A program made the position numbers and the translations under genes. A model generated the notes under the pieces. The model ran no database searches. It saw nothing but the letters and a program-made list of their open reading frames with translations, and had not been told where the DNA came from. From Rheinheimera aquimaris (GTDB lineage: Bacteria; Pseudomonadota; Gammaproteobacteria; Enterobacterales; Alteromonadaceae): a DNA stretch of 64,000 nucleotides. Of this stretch, positions 7,745-17,354 are shown one piece after another (positions within the stretch are counted from its first letter, which is position 1; the number at the start of each line of letters is the position of its first letter). The stretch lies in the NCBI RefSeq assembly GCF_020531985.1, contig NZ_JAJAVQ010000003.1, forward strand, positions 124,001 to 188,000, in the 5' to 3' direction.

Positions 7745-9781
7745 ATGCGTTTATTTACTCAGGCGTCTATTAAGCAAAAATTGTTGCTTAGTATCGGCAG
7801 CGCCGTTGCCATATTATTGCTCGGCACCGCCATTTTAGTAGTCAGTGACATTAAGCAGCAAACCAGTTTGCAGGTGAATGCTGAAGTGAATCATACCGTG
7901 ACTCAGGAGGCTGCCCGTATTGCCGGCTTTTTTGCTCAGTATGGCCAGGTCGCCCGCACTTATCTGGAAAACCCGCAATTCCAGCAATGGTTTAGTAATT
8001 ATCCCGGCCGCGGTGCCGTGCTCAATAGCATCAATGGTTACCCGCAAATCAACCAGACATTTATCGGCATCAGCAGCCGGGATCCTAATATCCTTTCAGC
8101 ATTTTTTGCGCTGGACAGTTCAGGTGAATACTTCCGCGAGAGCGCCCGCACCGGTGTAGCAACTGAAGGGCCGGATGCAGGCGATGTTAATAAAGGCTAT
8201 TTCGCTAGTAAACGCCCCTGGTACCAGCTGACGCTGGAAAAAGACCGCTACTTTGTCAACTCGCCGTCGGCCGATATGACCACCGGTATTATCTCTACAG
8301 TCGTCCAGGGGCCGGTTCGTGACAAAAGTGGCAAACTGCTGGGTGTAGGCGGCCTCGACTTACACATCAACAAAGTTGGCGAGCATGTGGAGCAGCTAAG
8401 CTATCAGGGCCATGGTTTACCGGTATTGCTTGATGAACAGGGCAATATTGTCCACTTCGCGAAGGCAGCTGGCGTAAAATATACCCCGAACGACCCGATC
8501 ACCAATTTCGATACCGACGCTAATACCGGTTTTGCAAACCTGGCTTCTGCAGCAAAACAAGGCAACAGTGTGAGACTGGCGGTGCACTTTAATGGCGTCG
8601 ATTACTACGCCTACACTCAGCCGGTAACGCTGGATTTTCCGGCACTGAACTGGATGATTGCCTTACTGGTGCCGGTAGAGGTGGTCGAAGCACCGATAAA
8701 CAGCGCAACGAATTGGGCAATGCTGCTGACACTGCTGATAGTCGCAGTGACCATGCTGGTGATCTGGTTGATGACCTCTGCCATCACTCGCCCATTACAG
8801 CAGCTGACACTGATGATGCAGGACATTGCCAGCGGCGATGGTGACTTAACCCGTAGCATTGATATCAGCAGTCAGGACGAAGTGGGCGCCCTGGCCAGCC
8901 ACTTTAATCAGTTCACCGCGAAATTGCGCCAGTTACTGCGTCAGACAGCGCAGCAGGCGTCATCCGTCAACAGCAGCAGCCAGCATTTGACTCAGGTTGC
9001 CAGCCTGACCAATCAGGAGATCCAGACCTGTAAAGCCCAAATTGATAATGTCTCGGCAGCTGTACATGAAATGGCAGCGACAACCCAGAATATCAGCAAC
9101 AACGCTCAGCAAACCAGTGATGCGGCAACTGATGCCGAACAGCACGCCCGACAGGGCCAGACGCTGTCTGCAACTGCAGTAGCAGATATGCAACAGCTGT
9201 CCGCTCAGATGTTACAGTCGGTGCAGATTGTCGCTGGGCTGGCAAAAGAATCAGAAAACATCGGCACTGTGGTCGATGTGATAAAAGGCATTGCTGAACA
9301 AACCAATTTACTGGCATTAAACGCCGCGATTGAAGCCGCCAGAGCAGGTGAACAAGGCCGGGGTTTTGCTGTTGTAGCTGATGAAGTGCGCTCGCTGGCA
9401 GGCAGAACGCAAGACAGTACACAGGACATCCGTCAGATGGTAGAGAAGCTGCAAGCGATATCAAAAGATGCTGAAAGCACCATGCAACAAGGCCGGCAGC
9501 AGACAGAAACCAGCGCAGAGCGTGCCCGCACGTTGGAAGCTGCGTTAACCGACATCAGCCATGCCATTATGCGGGTCAAACAGCAAAGCAGCCAGATTGC
9601 CGACAGCACCGGACAGCAAAGTGCTGCCGCCGATGAAATTAACCAAAGTCTGCATACCATTACCGCTCTGGTTGACAATACCGCAGGTCATGCAACAGAA
9701 CTGTCGGCAGAGTCGGTACAGTTAAGTGCTGCAGCAGATAACCTGAATGGTGTTGTCAGCCAGTTCAGAATCAAAAATTAA
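7745..9781 (+). CDS. Methyl-accepting chemotaxis protein with dCache sensor
   Basis: 678 residues. TM1 is at about 13-34 and a large periplasmic dCache_1 sensor at about 36-315 (with the [11 protein letters not shown] and [10 protein letters not shown] motifs). TM2 lies at about 321-343, a HAMP domain with [10 protein letters not shown] at about 344-396, and a long cytoplasmic signalling hairpin at about 400-678. The hairpin tip [19 protein letters not shown] (from about 517) contacts CheA/CheW. There is no C-terminal NWETF-like CheR/CheB tether. dCache domains usually bind amino acids, amines or organic acids directly; the ligand here is unknown. The gene is monocistronic, with a terminator after it. 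Together with cheV and pomAB elsewhere in the window it points to a motile, chemotactic cell. Confidence 0.95.
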   Translation: MRLFTQASIKQKLLLSIGSAVAILLLGTAILVVSDIKQQTSLQVNAEVNHTVTQEAARIAGFFAQYGQVARTYLENPQFQQWFSNYPGRGAVLNSINGYPQINQTFIGISSRDPNILSAFFALDSSGEYFRESARTGVATEGPDAGDVNKGYFASKRPWYQLTLEKDRYFVNSPSADMTTGIISTVVQGPVRDKSGKLLGVGGLDLHINKVGEHVEQLSYQGHGLPVLLDEQGNIVHFAKAAGVKYTPNDPITNFDTDANTGFANLASAAKQGNSVRLAVHFNGVDYYAYTQPVTLDFPALNWMIALLVPVEVVEAPINSATNWAMLLTLLIVAVTMLVIWLMTSAITRPLQQLTLMMQDIASGDGDLTRSIDISSQDEVGALASHFNQFTAKLRQLLRQTAQQASSVNSSSQHLTQVASLTNQEIQTCKAQIDNVSAAVHEMAATTQNISNNAQQTSDAATDAEQHARQGQTLSATAVADMQQLSAQMLQSVQIVAGLAKESENIGTVVDVIKGIAEQTNLLALNAAIEAARAGEQGRGFAVVADEVRSLAGRTQDSTQDIRQMVEKLQAISKDAESTMQQGRQQTETSAERARTLEAALTDISHAIMRVKQQSSQIADSTGQQSAAADEINQSLHTITALVDNTAGHATELSAESVQLSAAADNLNGVVSQFRIKN

Positions 9782-9806
9782 CCCTACCGCTTATTAATTC
9801 AGCAAC

Positions 9807-9830
9807 AAGCGCAGCAACGGCTGCGCTTTT
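9807..9830 (+). terminator. Rho-independent terminator after the chemoreceptor gene
   Basis: AAGCGCAG-CAACGG-CTGCGCTT stem followed by TT, 25 bases past the stop codon. The 8-bp stem is strong and the U tract short. Confidence 0.75.
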
Positions 9831-9902
9831 CCCAGATCGCATTTGCCCGCAGTACAAATTTATGAGTATGCTGTAACCATGACTCGTTGATGCGCAAACA
9901 AT

Positions 9903-10865
9903 ATGATTATTCTTAGTTATTTTGAACCTGAAACCGGCGCCTGGCAGCAGATATCATACGAGCAGTTGCCTGCTCAGTTACCTGCGGATGCAAAATTATG
10001 GATTAACCTTAATGACGCCACTGCAGAAGAGCAACTACAGGTATTGCGCCGTTTTGCGATAGTGCCCACGTTGGCCGAAGATTTCAGCCGCCAGCGGCAC
10101 CCGCCCAAGCTAGAGTCACAAACAGACTTCACTTTGTTGATCATGCGCGGCTATGCCGATGCTGACTTTAGTGAATATACTGGCAGTGCGCAGGTTAACC
10201 TGTTGTATTCAAAGAAAGTATTGATAAGTCGGGTCCACTGCCATAACCCGCAGCTGCTGGCGCAGCTCACTCCACAGATCAATGGTAACAGCCAGATCAC
10301 CGTTGCTGACTGGATCAAACAGCTTATCCTCAGCGTATCGGCAAGCTATCTGGAGAAACTTATTAGCTTTGAAGACGAGCAAAGTGAACTGGAAGATGCC
10401 ATGTTACATCGCGGCAATGATGAGCAAATGGCGCTTATTATGCGCTACCGTTCTGTGCTGCGGAAAATAAACCGTAATCTGGCGTATCAGAAAGATATTT
10501 TCTCTGACGCAATGTACGAAGAACAAAGCCCGCTACTGCGCCATTTTAGCAGCACCGAACTGCGTGATTTTTATGAAAAATTTGAGCGGCTGCATAGCAT
10601 GACTGATTTATACTACGATCAGCTTAGTGATTTGGTTGAAGGCTATCTGTCAACAACATCGCACCAGATAAACGAGCGAATGAAAGTACTGACCATCGTA
10701 AGTACCATTTTCATCCCGCTGACATTTATTGCGGGTATTTATGGCATGAATTTTATTTATATGCCTGAGCTGCAAATGCCAAATGGTTATTTTACCGTGT
10801 TAATTGCCATGGCTCTGGGCGGAGTGGCCGGGCTGATTTGGTTTAAAATACGCGGCTGGTGGTAA
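9903..10865 (+). CDS. corA: CorA family divalent cation transporter
   Basis: 320 residues with CorA architecture: a cytoplasmic alpha/beta funnel (about 1-150), a long stalk helix region (about 150-255, rich in charged residues) and two C-terminal membrane helices. The signature GMN is at residues 281-283, inside YGMNFIYMPEL after the first helix, and forms the ion selectivity loop of the pentamer. Some members of this family (ZntB) export zinc; the MPEL sequence after GMN favours the Mg2+/Co2+ CorA branch. The next gene, mgtE, begins 25 bases downstream, so both magnesium transporters are probably on one transcript. No obvious promoter boxes could be fixed in the 72 bases after the preceding terminator. 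Confidence 0.9.
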   Translation: MIILSYFEPETGAWQQISYEQLPAQLPADAKLWINLNDATAEEQLQVLRRFAIVPTLAEDFSRQRHPPKLESQTDFTLLIMRGYADADFSEYTGSAQVNLLYSKKVLISRVHCHNPQLLAQLTPQINGNSQITVADWIKQLILSVSASYLEKLISFEDEQSELEDAMLHRGNDEQMALIMRYRSVLRKINRNLAYQKDIFSDAMYEEQSPLLRHFSSTELRDFYEKFERLHSMTDLYYDQLSDLVEGYLSTTSHQINERMKVLTIVSTIFIPLTFIAGIYGMNFIYMPELQMPNGYFTVLIAMALGGVAGLIWFKIRGWW

Positions 10866-10890
10866 CCCCACCCGGGCAACGGAGTAGTAA

Positions 10891-12240
10891 ATGGCTGAAA
10901 ACCAACCGCTGGATATCGAAGAGATAGTACGAGACAGCTTCGATGAGAACGAAGCTGAACAGCTGACCGGAAAGCTTAGCCAGCTGGAGCCGGAAGAAAT
11001 TGCTATTGCATTAGAAGCAATGCCGGTAGAACAGCGGGTTAGCACCTGGCTTAGCCTGCATCCGGATGATCAGATTGCCGCGCTGACCTACATGCGGGTC
11101 GACGCCCGTGACAACATCTTTAAGCAACTGGATGAACAACAGCTGCGCTCTTTGGTTGAGGGCATGGAAGTTGACGATCTGATAGAGCTGCTCGATGAGC
11201 TGCCTCAGCGTATCTATGACTATGCTTGCTCTCGGCTAGATGAAAGCCAGCGCCGTTGGCTGGACACGGCGTTGGGCTATGATGAAGATCAGTGTGGCCG
11301 TTACGCCGACCACGACATGCTAATCATCAATAAAAACGCCAAAGTGCGTGATGGTATCCGCTTGTTCCGCCAGTTAGCAGAGGATGCTGAGTACCACGAT
11401 GCGCTATTTGTCGTCGACCGCACCGGGCGTTATGTTGGCCTGGTGCACGCGACCCAGCTACTCGGGCTTGGCAGCCACTTACCGGTAGAAACCGTTATTG
11501 ATAAAGACGCGCCTCTGGTTGAAGGCGAAATGGACCTGGATCAGGGCTCAGATATCGTATCGCGCTCAGGCTATACCGCTTTGGCTGTCGTTGATGCCGA
11601 AGGTAAATTGCTCGGCCGCTTATCTATAGGTGAAGCACTGGAGAACGTGCGCAGAAGCCTGGAAAGCCAGTTTATGCACACGGCGGGTCTGGATGAAGAA
11701 GAAGACTTGTTCGCTCCGGTATTTAATAGCGCGAAGCGCCGTGCCTTATGGCTGGGTATTAACCTGCTGACCGCCTTTTTGGCCGCCTGGACTATCGGCC
11801 TGTTTGAAGCCACGTTACAACAGGTTGTTGCTCTTGCGGTATTAATGCCTATTGTTGCCAGTATGGGCGGTATTGCCGGTAGCCAAACGTTAACACTGAT
11901 GATCCGGGGCCTGGCGCTGGAGCAGATCACGCCTAAAACCTACATGACGCTATTGCGCAAAGAGCTAGGTGTTGGTGCCATCAACGGCTTGCTGTGGGCA
12001 CTGGTCATTGCGGCTATTACCTATTTCTGGTTTGGTGACTGGATAATTGGCAGCGTAATTGGCATGGCGATCGTGATTAATATCGTCGCCGCAGCGATTT
12101 CCGGCGTATTAATTCCAATCTGGCTGGAAAAACTCAATATAGACCCAGCCCTGTCCGGTTCGGTGATCCTGACAACGGTCACGGATGTAATTGGCTTTTT
12201 CGCCTTTCTCGGTTTAGGCTCGTTATTCTTACTGGGTTGA
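10891..12240 (+). CDS. mgtE: Magnesium transporter MgtE
   Basis: 449 residues in the normal MgtE order: an N-terminal superhelical MgtE_N domain (about 20-130), a pair of CBS domains (about 135-255), a plug helix, and a five-helix membrane domain (about 280-449). The membrane domain contains MPIVASMGGIAGSQTLTLMIRG, typical of the pore helices, and an acidic residue near the end (TDVIGFF) at the ion site. In the family the N and CBS domains bind Mg2+ and close the channel when cytosolic Mg2+ is high. The start has GGAG 9 bases upstream. It lies 25 bases behind corA, an unusual pairing of two unrelated Mg2+ channels. A hairpin without a U tract follows the stop. Confidence 0.95.
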   Translation: MAENQPLDIEEIVRDSFDENEAEQLTGKLSQLEPEEIAIALEAMPVEQRVSTWLSLHPDDQIAALTYMRVDARDNIFKQLDEQQLRSLVEGMEVDDLIELLDELPQRIYDYACSRLDESQRRWLDTALGYDEDQCGRYADHDMLIINKNAKVRDGIRLFRQLAEDAEYHDALFVVDRTGRYVGLVHATQLLGLGSHLPVETVIDKDAPLVEGEMDLDQGSDIVSRSGYTALAVVDAEGKLLGRLSIGEALENVRRSLESQFMHTAGLDEEEDLFAPVFNSAKRRALWLGINLLTAFLAAWTIGLFEATLQQVVALAVLMPIVASMGGIAGSQTLTLMIRGLALEQITPKTYMTLLRKELGVGAINGLLWALVIAAITYFWFGDWIIGSVIGMAIVINIVAAAISGVLIPIWLEKLNIDPALSGSVILTTVTDVIGFFAFLGLGSLFLLG

Positions 12241-12264
12241 AAAAGCAACTTAAATATTTATCAT

Positions 12265-12287
12265 CGGCAGCAGTATTCTTGCTGCCG
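12265..12287. repeat. Inverted repeat CGGCAGCA-N7-TGCTGCCG between mgtE and rimK
   Basis: Perfect 8-bp stem with a 7-base loop, 24 bases after the mgtE stop. There is no following T run, so it may stabilise the mRNA end or act as a weak or factor-dependent terminator separating mgtE from rimK. Confidence 0.45.
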
Positions 12288-12342
12288 GGTGCGTAAGACA
12301 ATCTTACAATAGCTGCGAACACTACCGCTTATCGGAGAGCGC

Positions 12343-13260
12343 ATGAAAATTGCGATTTTATCGCGCAATGCAGAGTTGTATTCCACCAAACGTCTGGTCG
12401 AAGCTGCCACAGAGCGTGGCCACCAGATACAGGTGATAGACCCGCTTACCTGCTATATCAATGTTAACCGGATAAAGTCCTCTATTCACCATAAAGGTGA
12501 AGCATTAGAAGGCTTTGACGCCGTGATCCCGCGAATTGGTGCTTCTATTACATTTTACGGCACCGCCGTACTGCGTCAGTTTGAGATGATGGGCGTATAC
12601 AGCCTGAATGAGTCTGTTGCGATAAGCCGGGCACGCGATAAACTGCGTAGCCTGCAATTGCTGGCCCGTCAGGGCATTGGCTTGCCGGTAACAGGCTTTG
12701 CTGACAAGCCCGGTGATATCCCGGATCTCATTGAAATGGTGGGTGGCGCACCTTTAGTGATCAAGCTGCTCGAAGGTACCCAGGGAATAGGTGTGGTGCT
12801 GGCGGAAACCCGCACTGCAGCAGAGAGTGTGATAGAAGCCTTTATGGGGTTAAATGCCAATATTCTGGTGCAGGAATATATTCGTGAGGCGAATGGCGCA
12901 GATATCCGCTGCTTTGTCATTGGCAACAAAGTCGTCGCAGCAATGAAACGCCAGGCTAAGGCCGGTGAGTTTCGCTCCAATCTGCATCGCGGTGGCACTG
13001 CCTCATCAGTGCGGCTGACCAAAGACGAGCGCAGCACAGCTATCCGGGCCGCCAAAACCATGGGGCTGAATGTCGCCGGTGTTGACTTACTGCGTTCAAA
13101 CCATGGCCCGGTCGTAATGGAAGTAAACAGCTCGCCCGGGCTTGAAGGCATTGAAGCAGCAACAGACAAAGATATTGCCGATTTAACTATCGCTTTTCTT
13201 GAGCAAAAAGTAGCGCTGCACAAAAGCAAGCGCAAGTTAAATACCAAAGGAACCGGCTAA
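12343..13260 (+). CDS. rimK: RimK, ribosomal protein S6 L-glutamate ligase
   Basis: 305 residues, the usual RimK length. An N-terminal alpha/beta domain ([18 protein letters not shown]) is followed by an ATP-grasp core (about 105-290). Motifs seen are [14 protein letters not shown] (nucleotide-binding loop), [19 protein letters not shown], and [14 protein letters not shown] with the metal-binding E and N near the end. RimK uses ATP to add glutamates to the C terminus of ribosomal protein S6 and can make poly-alpha-glutamate, altering ribosome composition. Its stop codon shares one base with the ATG of the next gene (TAATG), so translation is coupled to an M14-type hydrolase. The SD sequence GGAGAG lies upstream. 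Confidence 0.93.
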   Translation: MKIAILSRNAELYSTKRLVEAATERGHQIQVIDPLTCYINVNRIKSSIHHKGEALEGFDAVIPRIGASITFYGTAVLRQFEMMGVYSLNESVAISRARDKLRSLQLLARQGIGLPVTGFADKPGDIPDLIEMVGGAPLVIKLLEGTQGIGVVLAETRTAAESVIEAFMGLNANILVQEYIREANGADIRCFVIGNKVVAAMKRQAKAGEFRSNLHRGGTASSVRLTKDERSTAIRAAKTMGLNVAGVDLLRSNHGPVVMEVNSSPGLEGIEAATDKDIADLTIAFLEQKVALHKSKRKLNTKGTG

Positions 13261-14315
13261 TGCAGGCAGGCAACAGAGCACCTTTTACACTGGCAGACAG
13301 TAGCATTCCTCCCGGCAGCAGGGCGCTGGTGGATATCCCCTTTGGTAAGTTATATACCCATACCGAACTGAACATTGGTGCCCATGTCATTCACGGTCGT
13401 AAAGATGGCCCGGTGCTACTTATCACCGCAGCGCTGCACGGCGATGAAATTAACGGTGTTGAAATATGCCGCCGTTTGCTGAAACTGCCCCGTTTAAGCC
13501 AGCTTAAAGGCACATTGATAGTGGTGCCGATTGTTAATACTTACGGCTTTGTGCAGCAATCGCGCTATCTGCCGGATCGACGGGATTTAAACCGCAGCTT
13601 CCCCGGCAGCGAAAAAGGTTCACTCGGTAGCCGTATGGCCTATCAGTTTACCGAGCAGGTGCTGCGTAACTGCACCCATGCCATCGATTTACACACCGGT
13701 GCTATCCACCGTGCCAACCTGCCTCAGGTCAGAGCCAGCGCCAAGGATAAAACCGCCCTGCGCATGGCAGAAGTGTTTAACGCCCCTATTATAATCAAGG
13801 CCGCCAGCCGCGATGGCACCATGCGCGGTACAGCCAACACACTCGGCATCCCTATCCTGCTTTACGAAGCCGGTGAGGCGCTGCGTTTTGACGAGCAGGC
13901 CATTAATGTGGGTGTACGCGGTATTTTAAATGTGATGACAGACTTGGGTATGCTGCGTGCGATGCGTAAACGCCCTACAACCAAGTCGTTGTTCTCGAAA
14001 AAAAGCAGCTGGGTAAGGGCTGAGCACGATGGTATTGCCCGCTATTACGTCAGCCTTGGTCAGACAGTAAAACCCGGCGATATACTGGCACATATCTACT
14101 CACCCTATTCTGATTTTGAAGTGGCAGTGCACGCCAGCTTTGCCGGTATCGTGATAGGCCGCAATAACCTGCCGCTGGTAAATGAAGGTGAAGCGCTGTT
14201 TCACGTCGCAGAAGTCAGCTCGCTGGATGAAGCGGAGAAGACACTGGACGCGATAAATGATGAAGTGGATAACGCTATGCCACCGGTGTTGGGCGAGGAA
14301 TATGGTGTAGTCTGA
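13260..14315 (+). CDS. AstE/AspA-type M14 zinc deacylase or carboxypeptidase, coupled to rimK
   Basis: 351 residues of the succinylglutamate desuccinylase/aspartoacylase branch of the M14 carboxypeptidase clan. Zinc ligands H60 and E63 lie in HGDEINGVE and H145 in DLHTG. DLNRSFPG (109-116) supplies the substrate-binding N and R, and E203 in YEAGE is the likely general base. The C-terminal part (about 250-320) is a biotinyl/lipoyl-like beta domain. Known relatives cleave acyl-amino acids such as N-succinylglutamate or N-acetylaspartate. No arginine-succinyltransferase (ast) genes are nearby. Its one-base overlap with rimK suggests instead a glutamate-related substrate in the RimK pathway, possibly removal of added glutamates; that is inference. 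Confidence 0.85.
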   Translation: MQAGNRAPFTLADSSIPPGSRALVDIPFGKLYTHTELNIGAHVIHGRKDGPVLLITAALHGDEINGVEICRRLLKLPRLSQLKGTLIVVPIVNTYGFVQQSRYLPDRRDLNRSFPGSEKGSLGSRMAYQFTEQVLRNCTHAIDLHTGAIHRANLPQVRASAKDKTALRMAEVFNAPIIIKAASRDGTMRGTANTLGIPILLYEAGEALRFDEQAINVGVRGILNVMTDLGMLRAMRKRPTTKSLFSKKSSWVRAEHDGIARYYVSLGQTVKPGDILAHIYSPYSDFEVAVHASFAGIVIGRNNLPLVNEGEALFHVAEVSSLDEAEKTLDAINDEVDNAMPPVLGEEYGVV

Positions 14316-14328
14316 ACCAGGCCTTGTG

Positions 14329-15093
14329 TCAGTCTTTTTGCATGACTACATCGTAGTCTTTTAAAGCGGGTAGTCTTTGTTGTAACTGCTGTTCAACCTC
14401 GTCAAGCTCTTGCATACGCTGACAAAACAGTGCAGATTTTTCTTCCAGCTCTACCGCTTTGGCATCCAACCCCAGGTTGATTTTATCAACCAGATGGCCG
14501 ACGGATTGCCACTCCTGATTATCACTGCGTTCAAAATTACTGTCAGAGTGCCTAAGTGCGTCGCGCAGCGCCCCCCACACCGCGCCAACCGTATGCCTGG
14601 CAAGGCTATCGAGCTGCGGTTTTAACTCGCCATGTAAAAAGTAGTCCAGCTCATTGAGGCTTTGCGGCGCCAGGTAAAAGTGTTCATTAGTACGGACAAA
14701 GCGGGACATCCATTGAAAGGTGGTTTCGCGCACCAGCTCGCGCCATTCAGCCTGCTGCGATTTACTGCCAATACCGGTAAACATCGCCTCAATACTGGAA
14801 AGCCCCAGCTCAACGCCATCCACCGCAATACTGACAATTTCCGGCACAAACTTGCGCAGGTCGCGGCTATATTGCTGCAACAGCACGACATCCTCAGCCG
14901 TAAGGCTGATTAACTCACCACGGATGAACAATTGCTGATCGTTGTTAATCTGCACATGGGTGCGGTTATTCTGCAAAATACGGATATGATCCGGCGCAAT
15001 CAGAATACCGTGTGCAAATGCCATCTCACACTCGGCCGCGGACAGCAGCGAGCCGTGGCATAACATTAGCAGTAGAAAATAATAGCGTTTCAC
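14329..15093 (-). CDS. DUF2884 (YggN-like) periplasmic protein
   Basis: 254 residues with a Sec signal peptide (MKRYYFLLLMLCHGSLLSAAE, cleavage probably after SAA near residue 20). The mature part resembles YggN/DUF2884: an N-terminal beta segment (ILQNNRTHVQINNDQQLFIRG), then helical sequence (VLLQQYSRDLRKFVPEI), and a coiled-coil-prone C terminus (about 200-250). The function of the family is unknown; it is periplasmic in enterobacteria. It is convergent with the M14 gene (13 bases between stops). The upstream DUF342 gene on the same strand is about 100 bases away, so co-transcription is possible. Confidence 0.75.
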   Translation of the reverse strand: MKRYYFLLLMLCHGSLLSAAECEMAFAHGILIAPDHIRILQNNRTHVQINNDQQLFIRGELISLTAEDVVLLQQYSRDLRKFVPEIVSIAVDGVELGLSSIEAMFTGIGSKSQQAEWRELVRETTFQWMSRFVRTNEHFYLAPQSLNELDYFLHGELKPQLDSLARHTVGAVWGALRDALRHSDSNFERSDNQEWQSVGHLVDKINLGLDAKAVELEEKSALFCQRMQELDEVEQQLQQRLPALKDYDVVMQKD

Positions 15094-15193
15094 TTCGCCA
15101 GCTCCGGCCTGAACACGTAAGAAGCTTAAGTCACCGATGGGCGAAAAGCAGCCCCTTGCGCCGCAGCACAGTGGTCGCCCATCGCGAACAGCA

Positions 15194-16852
15194 TCAGATA
15201 AAGGGTTCTATTGCAGGGCTGCCATCTACCAGCATAATTTTCGAGGGCCCATACTCGCGTCGGCTGCGGACAATATCCTTACCAAAATGTACTTCAACAG
15301 CCGAAAACAATTGCTGGCGTACAATGATATGCGCCTGCTCCAACTTCTCCCGCCGCTGCACTTCAAGTTGCTTAACATCCTCTATCAGTGCCAGTGCAAC
15401 ATCCCGGTGCTCTTCAAATTCCTGATGCAACTCTTGTTTGCGCACTTCTATCTGATTATTGCCTTCTATTTTCTTCAGCTTCTCTAGCTGCTCTTTGATA
15501 TCCTGCATGTCTTTTTTCGCCGCAGCGATACTGGTACGTAAAATCTCCTGCTTTTCTGCAATAGGATCTACCAACCGATTAAGCTCAATCAGAATATTGC
15601 TACTGGAAGGCGCGCCTAAATTACCGGTAAAAATACCGTAATCCAGGTAGAAATAACCGCCAATGATCTTACCGTTAGGGTTGTCCTCTGGCCCGCCATA
15701 AACCTTGGCTGCGGCAACAGCACAGTGCATCATTTGTTTATTAACATACAAATTGCCGTCACAACTTAATCTGGCGTACTGCGCGATATTGCACTGAATA
15801 TCGCCTTTTGCTTTTAGCTCGGTACTGTATTCACTGTCTTTTTCAGCAGTTGCTATCTGATGACCGATAATAGAGCCACCCACGGTGATATCACCACCGG
15901 CTTCTATCAGGGTGCCTTCAACAAAGCCTTTTACAAACACATTGCCACCGGCAATGACTTTCATCCCCTCAGTAACGTCGCCACTGACCACAACTGAGCC
16001 CTTGAAAATAATATGGCCGGTGGCTAAATCTACATTTTTAACCGTGAAGACTTCATCTACGGTCGCGCCATTTTCGACAACCCTTGGCAAGCCATCACGT
16101 GCAGCCAGCAGCAGATCACCGTCGGTCGCGGATAACTCACTGCCCTCAGCCATTTGCCATTCAATAACCTGGCCTGGTGTCGCCGGAATTGGGCTGCCGT
16201 TAATTAACATGCCATCCACACCGGCAGTAGGCGGATGACGCCGCATCAGCGTTTCTCCAGCTCTGACAGCGGGTATCACACCAAAATCACGCAGGTCAGC
16301 TTTTTCATCAGATTGCAGTAACGGTTTATTGCGCCGGCTTTGCATTTCAGGGATCAGCGGTTCAAAGCGTGAGTTTTGCCCATGCACCACTGCACGACCG
16401 CGGGCGATGACCAGTTTGACTTTACTGCCCGGTTCAGCCTTACTGGCATGACTAACCAGCTTGATAATATGATCTTTGCTAAAGCCAAATACGACACCGG
16501 CGTCCTGTGCTGCCTTAACCAGCGCATTGGCCGAAATCGGCGCCCCGCCCCAGGCAGCGGTAATAATCGCGGCCGCTGACATCTGGTCTTCACTGATTTC
16601 AAACGAGAGTTCCGCATCACGTTTTTCGGCGATACGGTAAGTCAGCGGTACGCCGGGAGCTTGCAGTTTTTCCTTAATTTTCTGCTGAATTTGCTGATAT
16701 TCCACCAGCAGATTGGTAATTTGATCCTGAATGATCAGACATCTGCCATAGCCGGCAGCTTGTAACTGTGAATTGACGTCGTGCGCACTGAGCGCATCCA
16801 GTGTTACAGGCACGGTTATTTTTATACTGTTGTTGTGCTCGGTAAATTGCAT
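15194..16852 (-). CDS. DUF342 / FapA family protein
   Basis: 552 residues. The N-terminal part (about 1-190) carries the FapA N-terminal region. The central part (about 195-400) is a right-handed beta-helix with repeated glycine-rich turns (VVVSGDVTEGMKVIAGGNVFVKG, then GGDITVGGSIIG), the core of DUF342 (PF03961). A long coiled coil follows (about 410-490: IAEKQEILRTSIAAAKKDM). In Vibrio and Shewanella, FapA-type proteins affect surface or polar assembly and glucose-dependent signalling, but the biochemistry is thin. It probably acts as a cytosolic scaffold, since no signal peptide is visible. The gene stands upstream of DUF2884 on the same strand. Confidence 0.85.
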   Translation of the reverse strand: MQFTEHNNSIKITVPVTLDALSAHDVNSQLQAAGYGRCLIIQDQITNLLVEYQQIQQKIKEKLQAPGVPLTYRIAEKRDAELSFEISEDQMSAAAIITAAWGGAPISANALVKAAQDAGVVFGFSKDHIIKLVSHASKAEPGSKVKLVIARGRAVVHGQNSRFEPLIPEMQSRRNKPLLQSDEKADLRDFGVIPAVRAGETLMRRHPPTAGVDGMLINGSPIPATPGQVIEWQMAEGSELSATDGDLLLAARDGLPRVVENGATVDEVFTVKNVDLATGHIIFKGSVVVSGDVTEGMKVIAGGNVFVKGFVEGTLIEAGGDITVGGSIIGHQIATAEKDSEYSTELKAKGDIQCNIAQYARLSCDGNLYVNKQMMHCAVAAAKVYGGPEDNPNGKIIGGYFYLDYGIFTGNLGAPSSSNILIELNRLVDPIAEKQEILRTSIAAAKKDMQDIKEQLEKLKKIEGNNQIEVRKQELHQEFEEHRDVALALIEDVKQLEVQRREKLEQAHIIVRQQLFSAVEVHFGKDIVRSRREYGPSKIMLVDGSPAIEPFI

Positions 16853-16922
16853 AGGTTTAACACTTCTGGTTACTACAAGAAGAAAGCTATGCTAATGAAG
16901 CAAATAACTGCAGCAAAGGCAA

Positions 16923-16949
16923 GCCCTGATTGTTATACAGGGCCTTTTT
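16923..16949. repeat. Inverted repeat GCCCTG-N9-CAGGGC, possible terminator
   Basis: A 6-bp GC stem with a T run on the plus-strand side and flanking AAAGG/CCTTT that could extend it around a bulge. The only gene reading into it is the minus-strand hypothetical at 16960, and in that direction the U tract is broken. It is therefore an uncertain terminator. Confidence 0.4.
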
Positions 16950-16959
16950 AAGCGAAATA

Positions 16960-17295
16960 TTAAATATAATTTTCCTGGTGGATACGAATAAACAAATCCG
17001 TACCTTTCTTACTGTAATCTACTTTGTACTCTTTATTGTTAATCGCCTGAATAAACAGTAGCGTTTTGACTTCACCAAAAACATCCGAACTGGAGATATC
17101 AACCACCTCCATATAACGATCTTTTGCCTCAGCACGATTGGCCGGTACCGACTCAGTAAATATTTTTACACCGTGGCGGGTAACAATAACATTCGGATCG
17201 TCGTCGTCATTCACAACAACCAAATCAAGCTTTTTATTTTTATGGATCAATGTATTACGGCCACTGACCAAAAACGGTTTTTCGTAATTATTCAT
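16960..17295 (-). CDS. Hypothetical protein (111 aa)
   Basis: No family is recognised. The product is a soluble, charged protein without signal peptide or membrane segment. It is beta-strand-rich (KKLDLVVVND, NVIVTRHGVKIFTES, VKTLLFIQAIN, EYKVDYSKKGTDLFIRIHQE) with an acidic patch DDDDP near residue 33. The pattern suggests a small beta-sandwich or barrel. It sits between a DUF2982 gene upstream (60-base gap) and the DUF342 gene downstream, all on the minus strand. The composition is normal for the region. It is taken as a real gene because of length, clean start and filled gap. Confidence 0.6.
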   Translation of the reverse strand: MNNYEKPFLVSGRNTLIHKNKKLDLVVVNDDDDPNVIVTRHGVKIFTESVPANRAEAKDRYMEVVDISSSDVFGEVKTLLFIQAINNKEYKVDYSKKGTDLFIRIHQENYI

Positions 17296-17354
17296 TCACT
17301 ACCCTGCGTAACATGTGATGTTGCCAGTATTATGATACAGTCAGTCCGGAGTGT

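Noticed and set aside
12669..13247. 192-residue minus-strand frame inside rimK
   Set aside because: It is an antisense shadow of the conserved ATP-grasp codons with no own ribosome site.
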